DNA of 55,199 nt from Roseicyclus amphidinii (GTDB taxonomy: Bacteria; Pseudomonadota; Alphaproteobacteria; Rhodobacterales; Rhodobacteraceae): positions 1 to 55,199 of the forward strand of contig NZ_JASJOE010000021.1 of NCBI RefSeq assembly GCF_030163755.1. Reading direction: 5' to 3'. Shown here piece by piece: positions 10,357 through 20,802 of the stretch; the stretch's first letter is position 1; each line of letters starts with the position of its first letter. The notes beneath the pieces are model-generated. The model saw only the letters and a program-made list of their open reading frames with translations. It had not been told where the DNA came from and did no database searches. Made by a program: the position numbers and the translations under genes.

Positions 10357-12432
10357 ATGGAACAGGTCGTCAGGACCAGCCTCGAGGGCGATATCGGCCT
10401 GATCGTGCTGGACAATCCGCCCGTGAACGCGGCGGGCCACGGGCTGCGCGCGGGGCTGGTGGCGGCGCTGGACCGGCTCGTCGCGGAGCCGGCCGTCAAG
10501 GTCATCGCGCTTTACGGCGCGGGGCGCAGCTTCATCGCCGGAGCGGATATCCGCGAGTTCGGCAAACCGCCCCGCGACCCCTGGCTTCCCGAGGTCTGCA
10601 ACCGGATCGAGGACTGTGCGAAGCCCGTCGTCGCCGTCCTGCATGGCGCGGCGCTTGGCGGCGGGCTCGAGGTCGCCATCGCGGCCCATGCGCGGGTGGC
10701 AATCCGGGGCGTGGCCCTCGGCTTTCCCGAGGTGACGCTGGGGGTTCTGCCCGGCGCAGGCGGCACGCAACGCGGCCCCCGGCTGGCCGGGGTCGCTGCG
10801 GCGCTCGACCTGATCACCACGGGCCGACGCATCGGCGCGGAGGAGGCGCTGGCGCTTGGCCTCGTCGACAGGGTGGCCGAAGGCGACCCGCGCACGGTGG
10901 CGCTTGCCGCCGCCCGCGACGTGCTGGACGGGCGGCTGACGGCCCGGCGGACGCGAGATATCCACATCGACCCCGACCGCGAGGCCCTTGAGACTACGAA
11001 GCAAACCCTGCTCCATACACAGGCTCACCTGTTCAGCCCCCATGCCTGCGTCGAGGCCGTCGCGGCCGCCACCCTCCCCCTGCCCGAAGGGCTGGCCAAG
11101 GAACGGCAGCTGTTCCAGGCCTGCATCGACAGCCCGCAGCGCGCCGGGCTGATCCACGCCTTTTTCGCCGAGCGGGCGGTCGCCAAGATCCCCGAGGCCG
11201 CGGCGACACCGCGCCCGGTGACGCGCATCGGCGTGGTGGGCGCGGGCACGATGGGCGCGGGCATCACCACCGCCTGCCTGCTGGCGAGCGAGCCCGTGGT
11301 GCTGATCGACAGCGCGCCCGAGGCGCTGGAGCGCGGCGCAGCCGCGGTTGCGCGCAATCTCGACGGGGCGGTGAGCCGCGGAAAGATGACACCGGCCGCC
11401 CGCGGTGCGATCAGACTGACCACCGCGACCACGCTGGATGCGCTTGCGGGCTGCGACCTGGTGATCGAGGCGGTCTTCGAAGAGATGGACGTCAAGACCG
11501 CCACGCTGCGCGGGATCGAAACGATCTGCCCCGGCGCGGTCATCGCCACGAACACCTCCTATCTCGACCTGAACGTCATGGCCGAAACCCTTGCGGACCC
11601 CCGGAATTTCCTTGGCCTGCATTTCTTCTCGCCCGCGCATGTGATGCGGCTGGTCGAGGTGGTCGTGGCCGACGCGACCGCGCCCGAGGTCGTGGCGACG
11701 GGCTTTGCGCTGGCCAAGCGGCTGAAGAAGATCGCGGTGCGCTCGGGCGTTTGCGACGGGTTCATCGGCAACCGGATCATGTCGGCCTACCGCCGGGCCG
11801 CCGACCTCATGGCGCTGGACGGCACGCCAATCGACGCGATCGACGCCGCGGTGCGCGGCTATGGCTTCGCCATGGGCCCGTTCGAGATGGGCGACCTTGC
11901 CGGGCTCGACATCGGCTGGGCCGCGCGCAAGCGGCAGGCGGCCACCCGCGACCCCGCCACGCGCGACCATGGCGCGCTGGCCGACCGGCTCTGCGAGGCA
12001 GGATGGCTCGGCCGAAAGACCGGGTGCGGCTGGTATGACCATTCGGGCGACACGCCCGTGCCCAACCCGGCGCTTCCCGGCCTTCTGCGCGAGATACAGC
12101 AGGCCGAGAGGATCACGCCGCACATTCTGGACGCCGACGAGATCATCACGCGTTACGAGACCGCCATGATCGCCGAGGCCGCCCGCGTCGTCGAGGAGGG
12201 CATCGCGCGTTACCCCATCGACATCGACGCGGTGTTCCTGTTCGGCTACGGCTTCCCGCGCTGGAAGGGCGGTCCGATGCACAGGGCCGACGAGATCGGC
12301 GCGGCCGCGCTGGTGGCGCGGATCGCGCGCCTTGCGCAGGACGACCCGAAGGGAGGGTGGCAGGTGCCCGCGATCCTGCACTGCATGGCGCGCGAGGGGG
12401 GCAGTTTCGCCGGTCTGAACATCGGTCGATAG
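10357..12432 (+). CDS. FadJ/FadB-like bifunctional enoyl-CoA hydratase / 3-hydroxyacyl-CoA dehydrogenase
   Basis: A 691-residue fusion. Residues ~1-190 are a crotonase domain with oxyanion-hole segments SFIAGADI and HGAALGGGLE and a catalytic Glu in LGFPEVTLG (Glu125). Residues ~290-470 are the NAD-binding domain, with Rossmann GAGTMGAG (295-302), TNTSYLDLN and the catalytic-His segment LHFFSPAHVMRLVEV. Two C-terminal dehydrogenase domains follow (FIGNRIMSAY; FLFGYGFPRWKGGPM). It hydrates 2-enoyl-CoA and oxidises the hydroxyacyl-CoA. It is a little shorter than E. coli FadJ and has no thiolase partner in operon; the thiolase is divergent. GGGAGGAC precedes the ATG. Confidence 0.92.
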   Translation: MEQVVRTSLEGDIGLIVLDNPPVNAAGHGLRAGLVAALDRLVAEPAVKVIALYGAGRSFIAGADIREFGKPPRDPWLPEVCNRIEDCAKPVVAVLHGAALGGGLEVAIAAHARVAIRGVALGFPEVTLGVLPGAGGTQRGPRLAGVAAALDLITTGRRIGAEEALALGLVDRVAEGDPRTVALAAARDVLDGRLTARRTRDIHIDPDREALETTKQTLLHTQAHLFSPHACVEAVAAATLPLPEGLAKERQLFQACIDSPQRAGLIHAFFAERAVAKIPEAAATPRPVTRIGVVGAGTMGAGITTACLLASEPVVLIDSAPEALERGAAAVARNLDGAVSRGKMTPAARGAIRLTTATTLDALAGCDLVIEAVFEEMDVKTATLRGIETICPGAVIATNTSYLDLNVMAETLADPRNFLGLHFFSPAHVMRLVEVVVADATAPEVVATGFALAKRLKKIAVRSGVCDGFIGNRIMSAYRRAADLMALDGTPIDAIDAAVRGYGFAMGPFEMGDLAGLDIGWAARKRQAATRDPATRDHGALADRLCEAGWLGRKTGCGWYDHSGDTPVPNPALPGLLREIQQAERITPHILDADEIITRYETAMIAEAARVVEEGIARYPIDIDAVFLFGYGFPRWKGGPMHRADEIGAAALVARIARLAQDDPKGGWQVPAILHCMAREGGSFAGLNIGR

Positions 12433-12439
12433 CCGCGCC

Positions 12440-13453
12440 TCAGGCCCCCAGCCGGGCGGTCACGCTGTCGGGCGTGACCATGCCGATCACCTCGCCGCCC
12501 TCTTCCACCGCCAGCGGCGCGGGGCTTTCGGCAAAGCGTTTCAGGATGTCGCGCACCGAGGTTTCCACCGCGATCCGCGCGCCGTCGCCCGCCACCGGCT
12601 GCATCACGTCCCGCGCGGTCAGCACGCCCAGCGGGTTCATGTTGGCGACGAACTCGGCCACGTAATCATTCGCAGGGCTCGAGAAGATCTCGCGCGGGGT
12701 GCCGCATTGCACGATGCGCCCGCCCTCCATGATGGCGATGCGGTTGCCGATCTTGAACGCCTCGTCGAGGTCATGGCTGACGAAGATGATGGTCCGCTTC
12801 AACCGGCTTTGCAGGTCGAGCAACTCGTCCTGCAGATGCGTCCGGATCAGCGGATCGAGCGCCGAAAAGGGCTCGTCCATCAACAGGATGGCCGCATCGG
12901 TCGCAAAGGCCCGCGCGAGCCCCACGCGCTGCTGCATGCCGCCCGACAACTCGCCCACCTTGCGCTCGGCCCAGTCCTTCAGCCCCACCAGCTCCAGCTG
13001 CCGGTCGACGGCAGCGGCGCGCGCATCCGCCCCCTGCCCGGCCAGTTCGAGGCCGAGGCCCACGTTCTCGCGCACCGTCCGCCAGGGCAGCAGGCCGAAT
13101 TGCTGGAACACCATCGCCACGCTGGTCTGCCTGAGCCTACGCAACGCGGCCCCGCGGGCGGCGGTGACATTCACCATCTCGCCATCGGTGCGCAGCTCGA
13201 CATGGCCGCGCACCACGGGGTTCAGAGCGTTCACCGCGCGCAAAAGCGTCGACTTGCCCGAACCCGACAGGCCCATGAGGACGAGGATCTCGCCCTCCTC
13301 CACGTCGAGGGTGCAGTCATGCACGCCCAACACCTGCCCTGTGGCAGCCTGTATCTCGGCGCGGCTCTGGCCCTCGTCGGCGCGGGCCAGCGCGGGGGTG
13401 GGCGCGTCGCCGAACATGATGCAGACCTCGTGGAAACGGACGGCGGTTGTCAT
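12440..13453 (-). CDS. choV: Choline/betaine ABC transporter ATP-binding protein
   Basis: The 337-residue ATPase of the ProV/OpuAA class has Walker A GLSGSGKST, Q-loop FQQFGLLPWRTV, signature LSGGMQQRVGLARA, Walker B ILLMDEPFSALD and H-loop FVSHD. A C-terminal CBS-like region (NPLGVLTARDVMQP... VIGMVTPDSV) is typical of osmoprotectant importers. Its ATG at 13453 overlaps the permease stop by 4 bp (ATGA), so the two are translationally coupled. The gene is third in the choX-choW-choV operon and convergent with the fadJ-like gene 7 bp away. Confidence 0.93.
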   Translation of the reverse strand: MTTAVRFHEVCIMFGDAPTPALARADEGQSRAEIQAATGQVLGVHDCTLDVEEGEILVLMGLSGSGKSTLLRAVNALNPVVRGHVELRTDGEMVNVTAARGAALRRLRQTSVAMVFQQFGLLPWRTVRENVGLGLELAGQGADARAAAVDRQLELVGLKDWAERKVGELSGGMQQRVGLARAFATDAAILLMDEPFSALDPLIRTHLQDELLDLQSRLKRTIIFVSHDLDEAFKIGNRIAIMEGGRIVQCGTPREIFSSPANDYVAEFVANMNPLGVLTARDVMQPVAGDGARIAVETSVRDILKRFAESPAPLAVEEGGEVIGMVTPDSVTARLGA

Positions 13454-14403
13454 CGGCGTTGCACCCTCAGAACACGGTCGAGCAGGATCGCCACGACCAC
13501 GATGATCAGACCCGCCTCGAAGCCGAGACCGGTGTTGACCTGGTTCAGCGCACGCACGACCGGCACGCCAAGCCCATCGGCGCCGACCAGTGCCGCGATC
13601 ACGACCATCGACAGCGACAGCATGATGGTCTGGTTCAACCCCGCCATGATCTGCGGCGTGGCATAGGGCAGCTCCACCTTCCACAGCTTCTGGCTGGGCG
13701 TCGCGCCGAAGGCATCGGCGGCTTCCAGAAGCGCTGTGGGCGTCGAGGATATCCCCAGGTGCGTCAGCCGGATCGGCGCGGGCAGGACGAAGATCACCGT
13801 GGCGATCAGGCCCGGCACCATGCCGATGCCGAAGAACACGATGGCCGGGATCAGGTAGACGAAGGTCGGCAGCGTCTGCATCAGGTCCAGCACCGGGCGC
13901 ATGGCCGCGTAGAGCCGGGGACGGTGCGCGGCGGCGATGCCGATGGGCACGCCGACCCCCATGCAGACCACGCAGGCCGACAGGACCAGCGTCAGGCTTT
14001 CGGTCGTCTCGTCCCAGTAGCCCTGGTTGATGATGAACAGAAGCCCCGCGGCGATCATCGTGGGCATCTTCCAGCCGCGGTGCAGCCACCAGGCAAGCCC
14101 CGCGAAGATCGCGGTGATCAGGATCGGGTGCATCGCCTCGGGGTAGAGATAGGTGATCTCGGAGCGGCGCAGGTCCTGGAACCAGCCGGTGTTGGGAGGC
14201 TCCTGCAACAGCGCGAGGATCGCCTCGATCAGCACCTCGAGCGCCGCGGCCATGGCGTCGAAGACGCCCGACAGGTTGTCCTGCAACCAGTCGAACCCGC
14301 CCTCGGCGGCATCGTCGATGCGCAGTTTGCATTCGGAGAGAGCGCCCAGCGGGCCAAGCCCCTCGGGCCAGCCCTCGTCACACTCGGTCAGCCATCTGAG
14401 CAT
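13450..14403 (-). CDS. choW: Choline/betaine ABC transporter permease
   Basis: An inner-membrane permease with about seven hydrophobic segments and the EAA-type loop AADAFGATPSQKLWKVELPYATPQIMAGLNQ. An extended N-terminus carries ECKLRIDDAAEGGFDWLQDNLSGVF, as in ProW/ChoW proteins. I place the start at ATG 14403 (MLRWLTECDEGW), which has GAGGA upstream; in-frame ATGs at 14421 and 14448 have poorer sites. It pairs with choV and the ChoX-like binding protein encoded upstream. Confidence 0.9.
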   Translation of the reverse strand: MLRWLTECDEGWPEGLGPLGALSECKLRIDDAAEGGFDWLQDNLSGVFDAMAAALEVLIEAILALLQEPPNTGWFQDLRRSEITYLYPEAMHPILITAIFAGLAWWLHRGWKMPTMIAAGLLFIINQGYWDETTESLTLVLSACVVCMGVGVPIGIAAAHRPRLYAAMRPVLDLMQTLPTFVYLIPAIVFFGIGMVPGLIATVIFVLPAPIRLTHLGISSTPTALLEAADAFGATPSQKLWKVELPYATPQIMAGLNQTIMLSLSMVVIAALVGADGLGVPVVRALNQVNTGLGFEAGLIIVVVAILLDRVLRVQRR

Positions 14404-14477
14404 CGGCGGCGTCCTCGTCATACAAAGGGGCGGCGCGCGCAGCTGCACGCGCCGCCGGTCGGTTGGCGATCAGCCGA

Positions 14478-15428
14478 TCACATCTCGAGCGCGGAGGAAA
14501 CCGCCGCCGCGGCGTCGCCGCCGTCGATGGTGGTCACCCCGTCGAGCCAGCCCATCACGACATCGGTGTTTGCCGCCATCCACGCCGTCGCCGCGTCGCG
14601 CGGGTCTTCGCCGTCGTTCAGGATCGCGCCCATGATCTCGTTTTCCATGGCCAGCGTGAACTCGAGATTGTTGAGGAACGCGCCGACATTCGGGCAGGCC
14701 TCGACATAGCCCGCGCGGGTGTTGGTGTAGACCGTCGCGCCGCCAAGGTCGGGGCCGAACCAGTCGTCACCGCCAGTCAGGTAGGTCAGGTCGAAATTCG
14801 CGTTCATCGGGTGCGGCTCCCACGCAAGGAAGACGATGGGCTCGTCCCGGTCGGAGGCGCGGGCGACCTGTGCCAGCATCCCCTGTTCCGAGCTTTCGAC
14901 CACCTCGAACTCGGCCCCGCCGAGGCCGAAGGCATCCGCCGCGATCATGTCCATGATCAGGCGGTTGCCGTCATTGCCCGGCTCGATGCCGTAGATGCTT
15001 TCCTCCAGCGCATCGGACGCGCCCGCGATATCCGCAAAATCGGCGATGCCCATCGCCGCGCCCGCCGCGTTGGTGGCCAGCGTGTATTTCGCCCCGGTCA
15101 GGTTAGCGCGCACGGTGTCGACGGTGCCTGCGTCGCGGTAGGGGGCGATGTCGCCCTCCATCGTCGGCATCCAGTTGCCGAGGAACACGTCCAGATCCCC
15201 GCTTGCCAGCGAGGTATAGGTGACGGGCACGGACAGCACGCGCACCTCGGTCTCGTAGCCCAGCGCCTCGAGCACCACGGTCGTGGCCGCGGTCGTCGCG
15301 GTGATGTCGGTCCAGCCGACGTCCGAGAAGGTGACGGTCGCGCAATCGGCATGGGCATCGGCCATGGCCGTGCCCGCCATGAGGCCCAACGCAAGCGCGC
15401 TGGTTGCAGTGCGGGTGATGAAGGTCAT
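14478..15428 (-). CDS. choX: Periplasmic choline-binding protein
   Basis: The precursor is 316 residues. The signal peptide is MTFITRTATSALALGLMAG... ending at TAMADA, so the mature protein is periplasmic. The OpuAC-like fold shows VTFSDVGWTDITATTAAT, VFLGNWMPTMEGD and VFLAWEPHPMN, Trp-containing segments in positions that form the aromatic cage for quaternary ammonium ligands in ChoX. Choline specificity is inferred from sequence type and from the divergent betICBA genes. The start has GGGAGAG upstream. The stop is 74 bp before the choW start chosen here. Confidence 0.93.
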   Translation of the reverse strand: MTFITRTATSALALGLMAGTAMADAHADCATVTFSDVGWTDITATTAATTVVLEALGYETEVRVLSVPVTYTSLASGDLDVFLGNWMPTMEGDIAPYRDAGTVDTVRANLTGAKYTLATNAAGAAMGIADFADIAGASDALEESIYGIEPGNDGNRLIMDMIAADAFGLGGAEFEVVESSEQGMLAQVARASDRDEPIVFLAWEPHPMNANFDLTYLTGGDDWFGPDLGGATVYTNTRAGYVEACPNVGAFLNNLEFTLAMENEIMGAILNDGEDPRDAATAWMAANTDVVMGWLDGVTTIDGGDAAAAVSSALEM

Positions 15429-15457
15429 GTCGGTCTCTCCCTGTTTCGGTCGTTTTG

Positions 15458-15477
15458 TTGATTGACCAGTCAATTAA
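15458..15477. promoter_or_regulatory. Probable BetI operator between choX and betI
   Basis: A perfect inverted repeat ATTGAC-CA-GTCAAT (15461-15474), extended imperfectly by TTG/TAA on the flanks, sits in the 91-bp divergent gap. TetR-family BetI binds AT-rich palindromes of this kind in its own promoter and is released by choline. One site here could control both the transport and the oxidation operons. Confidence 0.7.
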
Positions 15478-15519
15478 AATCATGTGTCTTGCGACTCTGC
15501 AACCGGGTTAGGGGAAACA

Positions 15520-16101
15520 ATGCCGCGCACGGGCATGATGGCACTGCGCAAGGACGCGCTTGTCAACGCCACGATCGGAGAGATCGGGCGCAGGGGCTCT
15601 CTGGACGTGACCGTGGGCCAGATCGCCAAGGCCGCGGGCGTCTCCAGCGCGCTGGCGCATCACTATTTCGGCTCCAAGGACGAGCTGTTCCTTGCCGCGA
15701 TGCGGGCGATTCTGTCGGATTTCGGGGCAGAGGCGCGGCGCGAGCTTGCCGCGGCCAAGGGCCCGCGCGACCGGCTTTCCGCCATCGTGCGCGCCAGTTT
15801 CGGCGGCCAGAACTTCCGCGCCGAGGTGGTGGCGGCCTGGCTGAACTTCTACGTCCTGGCCCAGACCAACCTGCAGGCCGCGCGCCTTCTGCGCGTCTAC
15901 CAGCACCGCCTCGCCTCGAACCTGATCCACGCGCTGCGCCCGCTCTGCGCCGATCCCGCGGTCGTCGCGCGGACCGCCGCCGCGCTGATCGACGGGCTCT
16001 ACATCCGTCACGCACTGGCCGAGGCCGGGCCGCCCGACGCCGCCGCCGCCATCGCCACGGTCGAGCGGTATCTCGACCTCGCCCTCGGAGATACGCAATG
16101 A
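15520..16101 (+). CDS. betI: Choline-responsive TetR-family repressor BetI
   Basis: The protein is 193 residues (BetI proteins are ~195) from ATG 15520, chosen for the upstream GGGGAA. The helix-turn-helix is DVTVGQIAKAAGVSSALAHHYFGSKDELF (~residues 28-56), which is highly typical of BetI. Ligand-domain motifs include FRAEVVAAWLNFY and LRVYQHRLASNL. It represses the bet genes until choline binds. The stop overlaps the betC start by 4 bp. Confidence 0.95.
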   Translation: MPRTGMMALRKDALVNATIGEIGRRGSLDVTVGQIAKAAGVSSALAHHYFGSKDELFLAAMRAILSDFGAEARRELAAAKGPRDRLSAIVRASFGGQNFRAEVVAAWLNFYVLAQTNLQAARLLRVYQHRLASNLIHALRPLCADPAVVARTAAALIDGLYIRHALAEAGPPDAAAAIATVERYLDLALGDTQ

Positions 16102-17606
16102 CCCGGCCCAACATCCTGATCGTGATGGTCGACCAGCTGACCGGCACGCTGTTTCCCGACGGCCCCGTCGACTGGCTGCACGCGCCGAACCTGCGCGCGC
16201 TGGCAGACCGCTCCACCCGTTTCGGCAATGCCTACACCGCCTCGCCCCTCTGCGCGCCCGGCCGCGCCAGCTTCATGTCGGGGCAGTTGCCCTCGCGCAC
16301 CGGCGTCTACGACAACGCGGCCGAGTTCGCCTCCTCCATCCCGACCTACGCCCACCACCTGCGCCGGGCGGGCTATTACACGGGCCTCTCGGGCAAGATG
16401 CATTTCGTCGGCCCCGACCAGCTGCACGGCTTCGAAGAACGCCTGACCACCGACATCTACCCTGCCTATTTCGGCTGGACGCCGGACTACCGCAAACCCG
16501 GCGAGCGGATCGACTGGTGGTATCACAACATGGGCTCGGTCACCGGCGCGGGCGTGGCCGAGATCACCAACCAGATGGAATACGACGACGAGGTCGCCTT
16601 TGTGGCCGAGCAGAAGCTCTATGACCTCGCCCGCGGCAAGGACGACCGCCCGTGGTGCCTGACGGTCAGCTTCACGCATCCCCACGACCCTTACGTCGCG
16701 CGGCGGCGGTTCTGGGATCTCTATGAGGACTGCGCGCACCTGCAACCCGAGGTGCCCGCCCTGCCCTACGAGGGTCACGACCCCCACGCGCAGCGCATCT
16801 TCGATGCGAACGACTGGCGGAATTTCGACATAACCGAGGACGACATCGCCCGCTCGCGCCGGGCCTATTTCGCCAATATCTCCTATCTCGACGAGAAGAT
16901 CGGGGCGCTGCTCGACGTGCTCGACCGCACAAGGCAGGAGGCGATCATCGTCTTCGTCTCGGACCACGGCGACATGCTTGGCGAGCGCGGGCTGTGGTTC
17001 AAGATGAACTTCTACGAGGGCTCGGCCCGCGTGCCGCTGATGATCGCCGCGCCGGGCATGGCTCCGGGCCTCGTCGCCGATCCGGTCTCGACCATCGACC
17101 TCTGCCCCACGCTCTGCGACCTCGCGGGCGTGTCGATGGAGGCGGTGATGCCCTGGACCGACGGCGAAACCCTGGTGCCCTTGGCCCGCGGGCGGCGGCG
17201 CGACAGCCCCGTGGCGATGGAATACGCTGCAGAGGCCAGCATCACGCCGCTTGTCGCGCTCAGGCAGGGGCGCTGGAAATACACCAACTGCGCCGCCGAC
17301 CCCGAGCAGCTCTTCGACCTGTCGGCCGACCCGCAGGAGCGCGTGAACCTCGCCATAGACCCGGCCCATGCCGCCACGCTGGAACGCTTCCGCGTCATGG
17401 CCGCGGCGCGCTGGGACCTCGAGGCCTTCGACTCACAGGTCCGCGAAAGCCAGGCGCGGCGCTGGGTGGTCTACGAAAGCTTACGGAACGGCGCCTATTT
17501 CCCGTGGGATTTCCAGCCGCTCCGCGCGGCCTCCGAACGCTTCATGCGCAACCACATGGACCTCAATGTTCTTGAGGAAAATCAACGCTACCCGAGGGGG
17601 GAATGA
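16098..17606 (+). CDS. betC: Choline sulfatase
   Basis: The 502-residue type I sulfatase has the formylglycine motif C-x-P-x-R in SPLCAPGR, with Cys52 as the residue to be converted. Metal/catalytic segments are [36 protein letters not shown] and [19 protein letters not shown], and there is a BetC-type C-terminus. No signal peptide is seen, consistent with the cytoplasmic enzyme. It hydrolyses choline-O-sulfate to choline and sulfate, letting the cell use this marine and fungal osmolyte. It is placed second in betICBA, as in Sinorhizobium. Confidence 0.96.
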   Translation: MTRPNILIVMVDQLTGTLFPDGPVDWLHAPNLRALADRSTRFGNAYTASPLCAPGRASFMSGQLPSRTGVYDNAAEFASSIPTYAHHLRRAGYYTGLSGKMHFVGPDQLHGFEERLTTDIYPAYFGWTPDYRKPGERIDWWYHNMGSVTGAGVAEITNQMEYDDEVAFVAEQKLYDLARGKDDRPWCLTVSFTHPHDPYVARRRFWDLYEDCAHLQPEVPALPYEGHDPHAQRIFDANDWRNFDITEDDIARSRRAYFANISYLDEKIGALLDVLDRTRQEAIIVFVSDHGDMLGERGLWFKMNFYEGSARVPLMIAAPGMAPGLVADPVSTIDLCPTLCDLAGVSMEAVMPWTDGETLVPLARGRRRDSPVAMEYAAEASITPLVALRQGRWKYTNCAADPEQLFDLSADPQERVNLAIDPAHAATLERFRVMAAARWDLEAFDSQVRESQARRWVVYESLRNGAYFPWDFQPLRAASERFMRNHMDLNVLEENQRYPRGE

Positions 17607-19057
17607 TGCAAGCCCAACCCAAAGCCAGCCATTTCGTGAACGGCCAGTATCTCGAGGATGCGGGCGGAACGGCCCTGCCCGTGATCTTCCCCGGCACGGG
17701 CGAGACCATCGCCCAGCTGCACGAGGCGACACCCGACGTGGTCGAGGCGGCCCTTGCCGCCGCCAAGGCTGCGCAAGGCCCCTGGGCCGCGCTGATGCCG
17801 GTGGAACGGGGCCGCATCCTGCGCCGCGCCGCCGACATCATGCGGGCGCGCAACCGCGAGCTGTCGGAACTGGAGACGCTCGACACCGGCAAGCCGATCC
17901 AGGAAACGCTCGTGGCCGACGCGACCTCCGCCGCCGATGCGCTGGAGTATTTCGGCGGTCTCGCGGGCACGCTGACGGGCGAACATGTCCCGCTCGGGGC
18001 CGACTGGGCCTATACGATGCGGGTGCCGCTTGGCGTCTGCGTGGGCCTTGGTGCGTGGAACTACCCCACGCAGGTCGCCGCCTGGAAGGCCGCCCCCGCG
18101 CTGATCTGCGGCAACACGATGGTGTTCAAACCGTCTGAACAAACGCCGCTAAGCGCCCTGAAACTCGCGGAAATCCTGCTCGAGGCCGGCGCACCGCCCG
18201 GCGTCTTCAACGTGGTGCAGGGCGCGGGCACCGTGGGTCGCGCGCTGGTAGAGGACCCGCGCGTCGCCAAAGTCTCGCTCACCGGCTCGGCCGAGACGGG
18301 GAAAAAGGTCTACGCCGGTGCCGCGGCGCAGATGAAGCATGTCACGATGGAACTGGGCGGCAAGTCGCCGCTGATCATCTTCGATGATGCCGAGCTTGAG
18401 TCCGCCGTCTCCGCCGCGATCAACGCCAATTTCTTCGCCACCGGTCAGGTCTGCTCGAATGGCACGCGCGTCTTCGTCCACCGCGCGATCAAGGAGGCCT
18501 TCCTGGCCCGGCTGGTCGAGCGCGTCTCCAAGGCCGTGATCGGCGACCCCCGCGACGAGGCCACGAACCTCGGCCCGATGGTGAGTGAAGAACAGCTCGC
18601 AATCGTTTGTTCCTACGTCGAAAAAGGTAAGGCCGAGGGCGCGCGACTGGTGCATGGCGGCACCCGCCTCGACCGGCCCGGCGCTTTCATCGAACCCACG
18701 ATCTTCGCCGATGTCACCGACGAGATGACCATCGCGCGCGAAGAGATCTTCGGCCCGGTCATGTCCGTCCTCGACTTCGACACCGAGGAAGAGGTCATCG
18801 CGCGCGCCAATGCCACCGATCTGGGCCTGTCGGGGGCCGTCTTCACCCGCGACCTCACCCGCGGTCACCGGGTCGTTCACGCGATCGAGGCCGGGTCGGT
18901 CTGGATCAACCAGTATAACCTGACCCCCGTCGAGGTGCCCTTCGGCGGCATGAAAGGCTCGGGCGTGGGCCGCGAGAACTCGCGCGCCGCGCTGGAGAAC
19001 TACAGCCAGCTCAAGACCGTCTATGTCGGCATGACCCCGGTGGAGGCGGCCTATTGA
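17603..19057 (+). CDS. betB: Betaine aldehyde dehydrogenase
   Basis: The 484-residue NAD(P)-dependent aldehyde dehydrogenase has catalytic Cys284 in [13 protein letters not shown] and general base Glu250 in [10 protein letters not shown]. Other landmarks are the Rossmann-associated [12 protein letters not shown] and the C-terminal [16 protein letters not shown]. It oxidises betaine aldehyde to glycine betaine. It starts at the ATGATG overlapping the betC stop (ATG 17603 or 17606), with a G-rich Shine-Dalgarno, and overlaps betA by one base. Confidence 0.96.
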   Translation: MMQAQPKASHFVNGQYLEDAGGTALPVIFPGTGETIAQLHEATPDVVEAALAAAKAAQGPWAALMPVERGRILRRAADIMRARNRELSELETLDTGKPIQETLVADATSAADALEYFGGLAGTLTGEHVPLGADWAYTMRVPLGVCVGLGAWNYPTQVAAWKAAPALICGNTMVFKPSEQTPLSALKLAEILLEAGAPPGVFNVVQGAGTVGRALVEDPRVAKVSLTGSAETGKKVYAGAAAQMKHVTMELGGKSPLIIFDDAELESAVSAAINANFFATGQVCSNGTRVFVHRAIKEAFLARLVERVSKAVIGDPRDEATNLGPMVSEEQLAIVCSYVEKGKAEGARLVHGGTRLDRPGAFIEPTIFADVTDEMTIAREEIFGPVMSVLDFDTEEEVIARANATDLGLSGAVFTRDLTRGHRVVHAIEAGSVWINQYNLTPVEVPFGGMKGSGVGRENSRAALENYSQLKTVYVGMTPVEAAY

Positions 19058-20736
19058 TGGCGGAGGTTCAGGCAGATTACGTCATCGTCGGCGCAGGCTC
19101 CGCGGGCTGCGCCATGGCCTATCGCCTTGCGATGGCAGGGAAATCCGTGATCGTGGTCGAGCATGGCGGCTCCGACTGGGGGCCCTTCATCAACATGCCC
19201 GCAGCCCTCAGCTACCCGATGGGGATGCGCCGCTACGACTGGGGCTACGTGACCGAGCCCGAGCCGCACATGGGCGGCCGCGTCATGGCCTGCCCGCGCG
19301 GCAAGGTTCTGGGCGGGTCCTCCTCGATCAACGGGATGATCTACGTGCGCGGGCACGCGCGCGACTTCGACACATGGTCCGACATGGGGGCCGAGGGCTG
19401 GGGTTACGCCGATGTCCTGCCCTATTTCAAGCGCGCCGAAACATGGCACGGCGATGCGGGCGACCCGGCCTTCCGTGGCCATGACGGACCGCTTCACATC
19501 ACGCGGGGACCGCGGAAAAACCCTCTGTTCCAAGCCTTTATCGAAAGCGGCGCGAATGCGGGCTACGGCGCGACCGAGGATTACAACGGCCAGCGGCAAG
19601 AGGGCTTCGGCGCCTTCGAGATGACCGTCTGGCAGGGCGAACGCTGGTCCGCGGCCAAGGCCTACCTGCGCCCCGCGTTGAAAACCGGGCGCTGCACCAT
19701 GGCGCGCGGGCTGGTCGAGCGGATCGAGATCGAAGAGGGCCGCGCCGTGGGCGTGCGGCTGGCGGGCGGTCGCGTGATCCGTGCCAACGCCGAGGTCGTG
19801 CTCGCCGCCGGCGCGATCAATTCGCCTAAAATTCTCATGCTTAGTGGAATTGGGCCGGGCAAGCATCTGGCCGAAAACGGGATTCCCGTGGTGGCCGACC
19901 GCGCGGGCGTGGGTCAGAACCTGCAGGACCACCTCGAGCTTTACGTGCAATACGCCTCGACCAAACCGGTCAGCCTCGCGCCCTATTGGTCGCTCTGGGG
20001 CAAGGCGCTGGTGGGGGCGCAATGGCTTTTCACCCGCAAGGGGCTGGGCGCATCCAATAATTTCGAAGCCTGCGGCTTCATCCGGTCGCGCGCCGGTATC
20101 GACTATCCCGACATCCAGTTCCATTTCCTGCCCATCGCCGTGCGCTACGACGGCAAGACGGCGGCCGAGGGCCACGGGTTCCAGGCCCATGTCGGGCCGA
20201 TGCGCTCGAAAAGCCGGGGCGCGGTCACGCTGCGCTCCGCCGACCCCGCGGATGCGCCGCGGATCTTGTTCAACTACATGTCGCAACCCTCTGATTGGGA
20301 AGAGTTTCGCCGCGCCATCCGCCTCACGCGGGAGATCTTCGCCACCGACCCGATCGCGGGTTTCGTGGACCACGAGATCCAGCCCGGTGCGGCCCAGACG
20401 GACGCAGAGCTGGACGCCGTCATCCGCGAACACGCCGAAAGCGCCTATCACCCCTGCGGCACCTGCCGGATGGGGCGGGCGGATGACCCGATGGCGGTGG
20501 TCGATCCCGAGGCGCGGGTGATCGGGGTCGAGGGGCTGCGGCTGGCCGACAGCTCGGTCTTTCCGTTGATTCCGAACGGAAATCTCAACGCGCCCTCGAT
20601 CATGGTGGGCGAGAAGGCCGCCGATCATATCCTGGGTCGCGGGATGCTCCCGCGCGAGAACCTCGAGCCCTGGATCGCGCCCGACTGGCAGAGCGCCCAA
20701 CGCGAAAGCGCCGCCCCGGCGCGGGCGGCGGAGTAG
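19057..20736 (+). CDS. betA: Choline dehydrogenase (GMC oxidoreductase)
   Basis: The 559-residue FAD enzyme has the N-terminal dinucleotide fold [18 protein letters not shown], the GMC signature [19 protein letters not shown], the second GMC signature [17 protein letters not shown], and catalytic His465 in [10 protein letters not shown]. The C-terminus ends [19 protein letters not shown]. It oxidises choline to betaine aldehyde at the inner membrane, passing electrons to the respiratory chain. It is last in the betICBA operon and is followed directly by a palindrome array. Confidence 0.96.
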   Translation: MAEVQADYVIVGAGSAGCAMAYRLAMAGKSVIVVEHGGSDWGPFINMPAALSYPMGMRRYDWGYVTEPEPHMGGRVMACPRGKVLGGSSSINGMIYVRGHARDFDTWSDMGAEGWGYADVLPYFKRAETWHGDAGDPAFRGHDGPLHITRGPRKNPLFQAFIESGANAGYGATEDYNGQRQEGFGAFEMTVWQGERWSAAKAYLRPALKTGRCTMARGLVERIEIEEGRAVGVRLAGGRVIRANAEVVLAAGAINSPKILMLSGIGPGKHLAENGIPVVADRAGVGQNLQDHLELYVQYASTKPVSLAPYWSLWGKALVGAQWLFTRKGLGASNNFEACGFIRSRAGIDYPDIQFHFLPIAVRYDGKTAAEGHGFQAHVGPMRSKSRGAVTLRSADPADAPRILFNYMSQPSDWEEFRRAIRLTREIFATDPIAGFVDHEIQPGAAQTDAELDAVIREHAESAYHPCGTCRMGRADDPMAVVDPEARVIGVEGLRLADSSVFPLIPNGNLNAPSIMVGEKAADHILGRGMLPRENLEPWIAPDWQSAQRESAAPARAAE

Positions 20737-20737
20737 G

Positions 20738-20802
20738 CGCAAAACTGCAGTTTTGCGTTGGGAAAACTGCAGTTTTCCCAACGTTTTCCTCGAGGAAAAC
20801 GT
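20738..20802. repeat. Array of three tandem perfect palindromes, exact 22-bp pitch
   Basis: The palindromes are 20738-20757 (axis CTGCAG), 20756-20783 (28 bp, axis CTGCAG) and 20781-20802 (axis CTCGAG). Their centres at 20747.5, 20769.5 and 20791.5 are exactly 22 bp apart, and neighbours share their outer bases. The array fills the gap between the betA stop and the convergent VWA gene, touching that gene's stop codon. It has the same architecture as 3251-3357 but a different axis. Confidence 0.85.

Noticed and set aside
12440-14332. Apparent 630-residue fusion of permease and ATPase in one minus-strand frame
   Set aside because: The N-terminal part is a shadow of choW in another frame. The ATPase has its own ATG at 13453 with a normal ATGA overlap.
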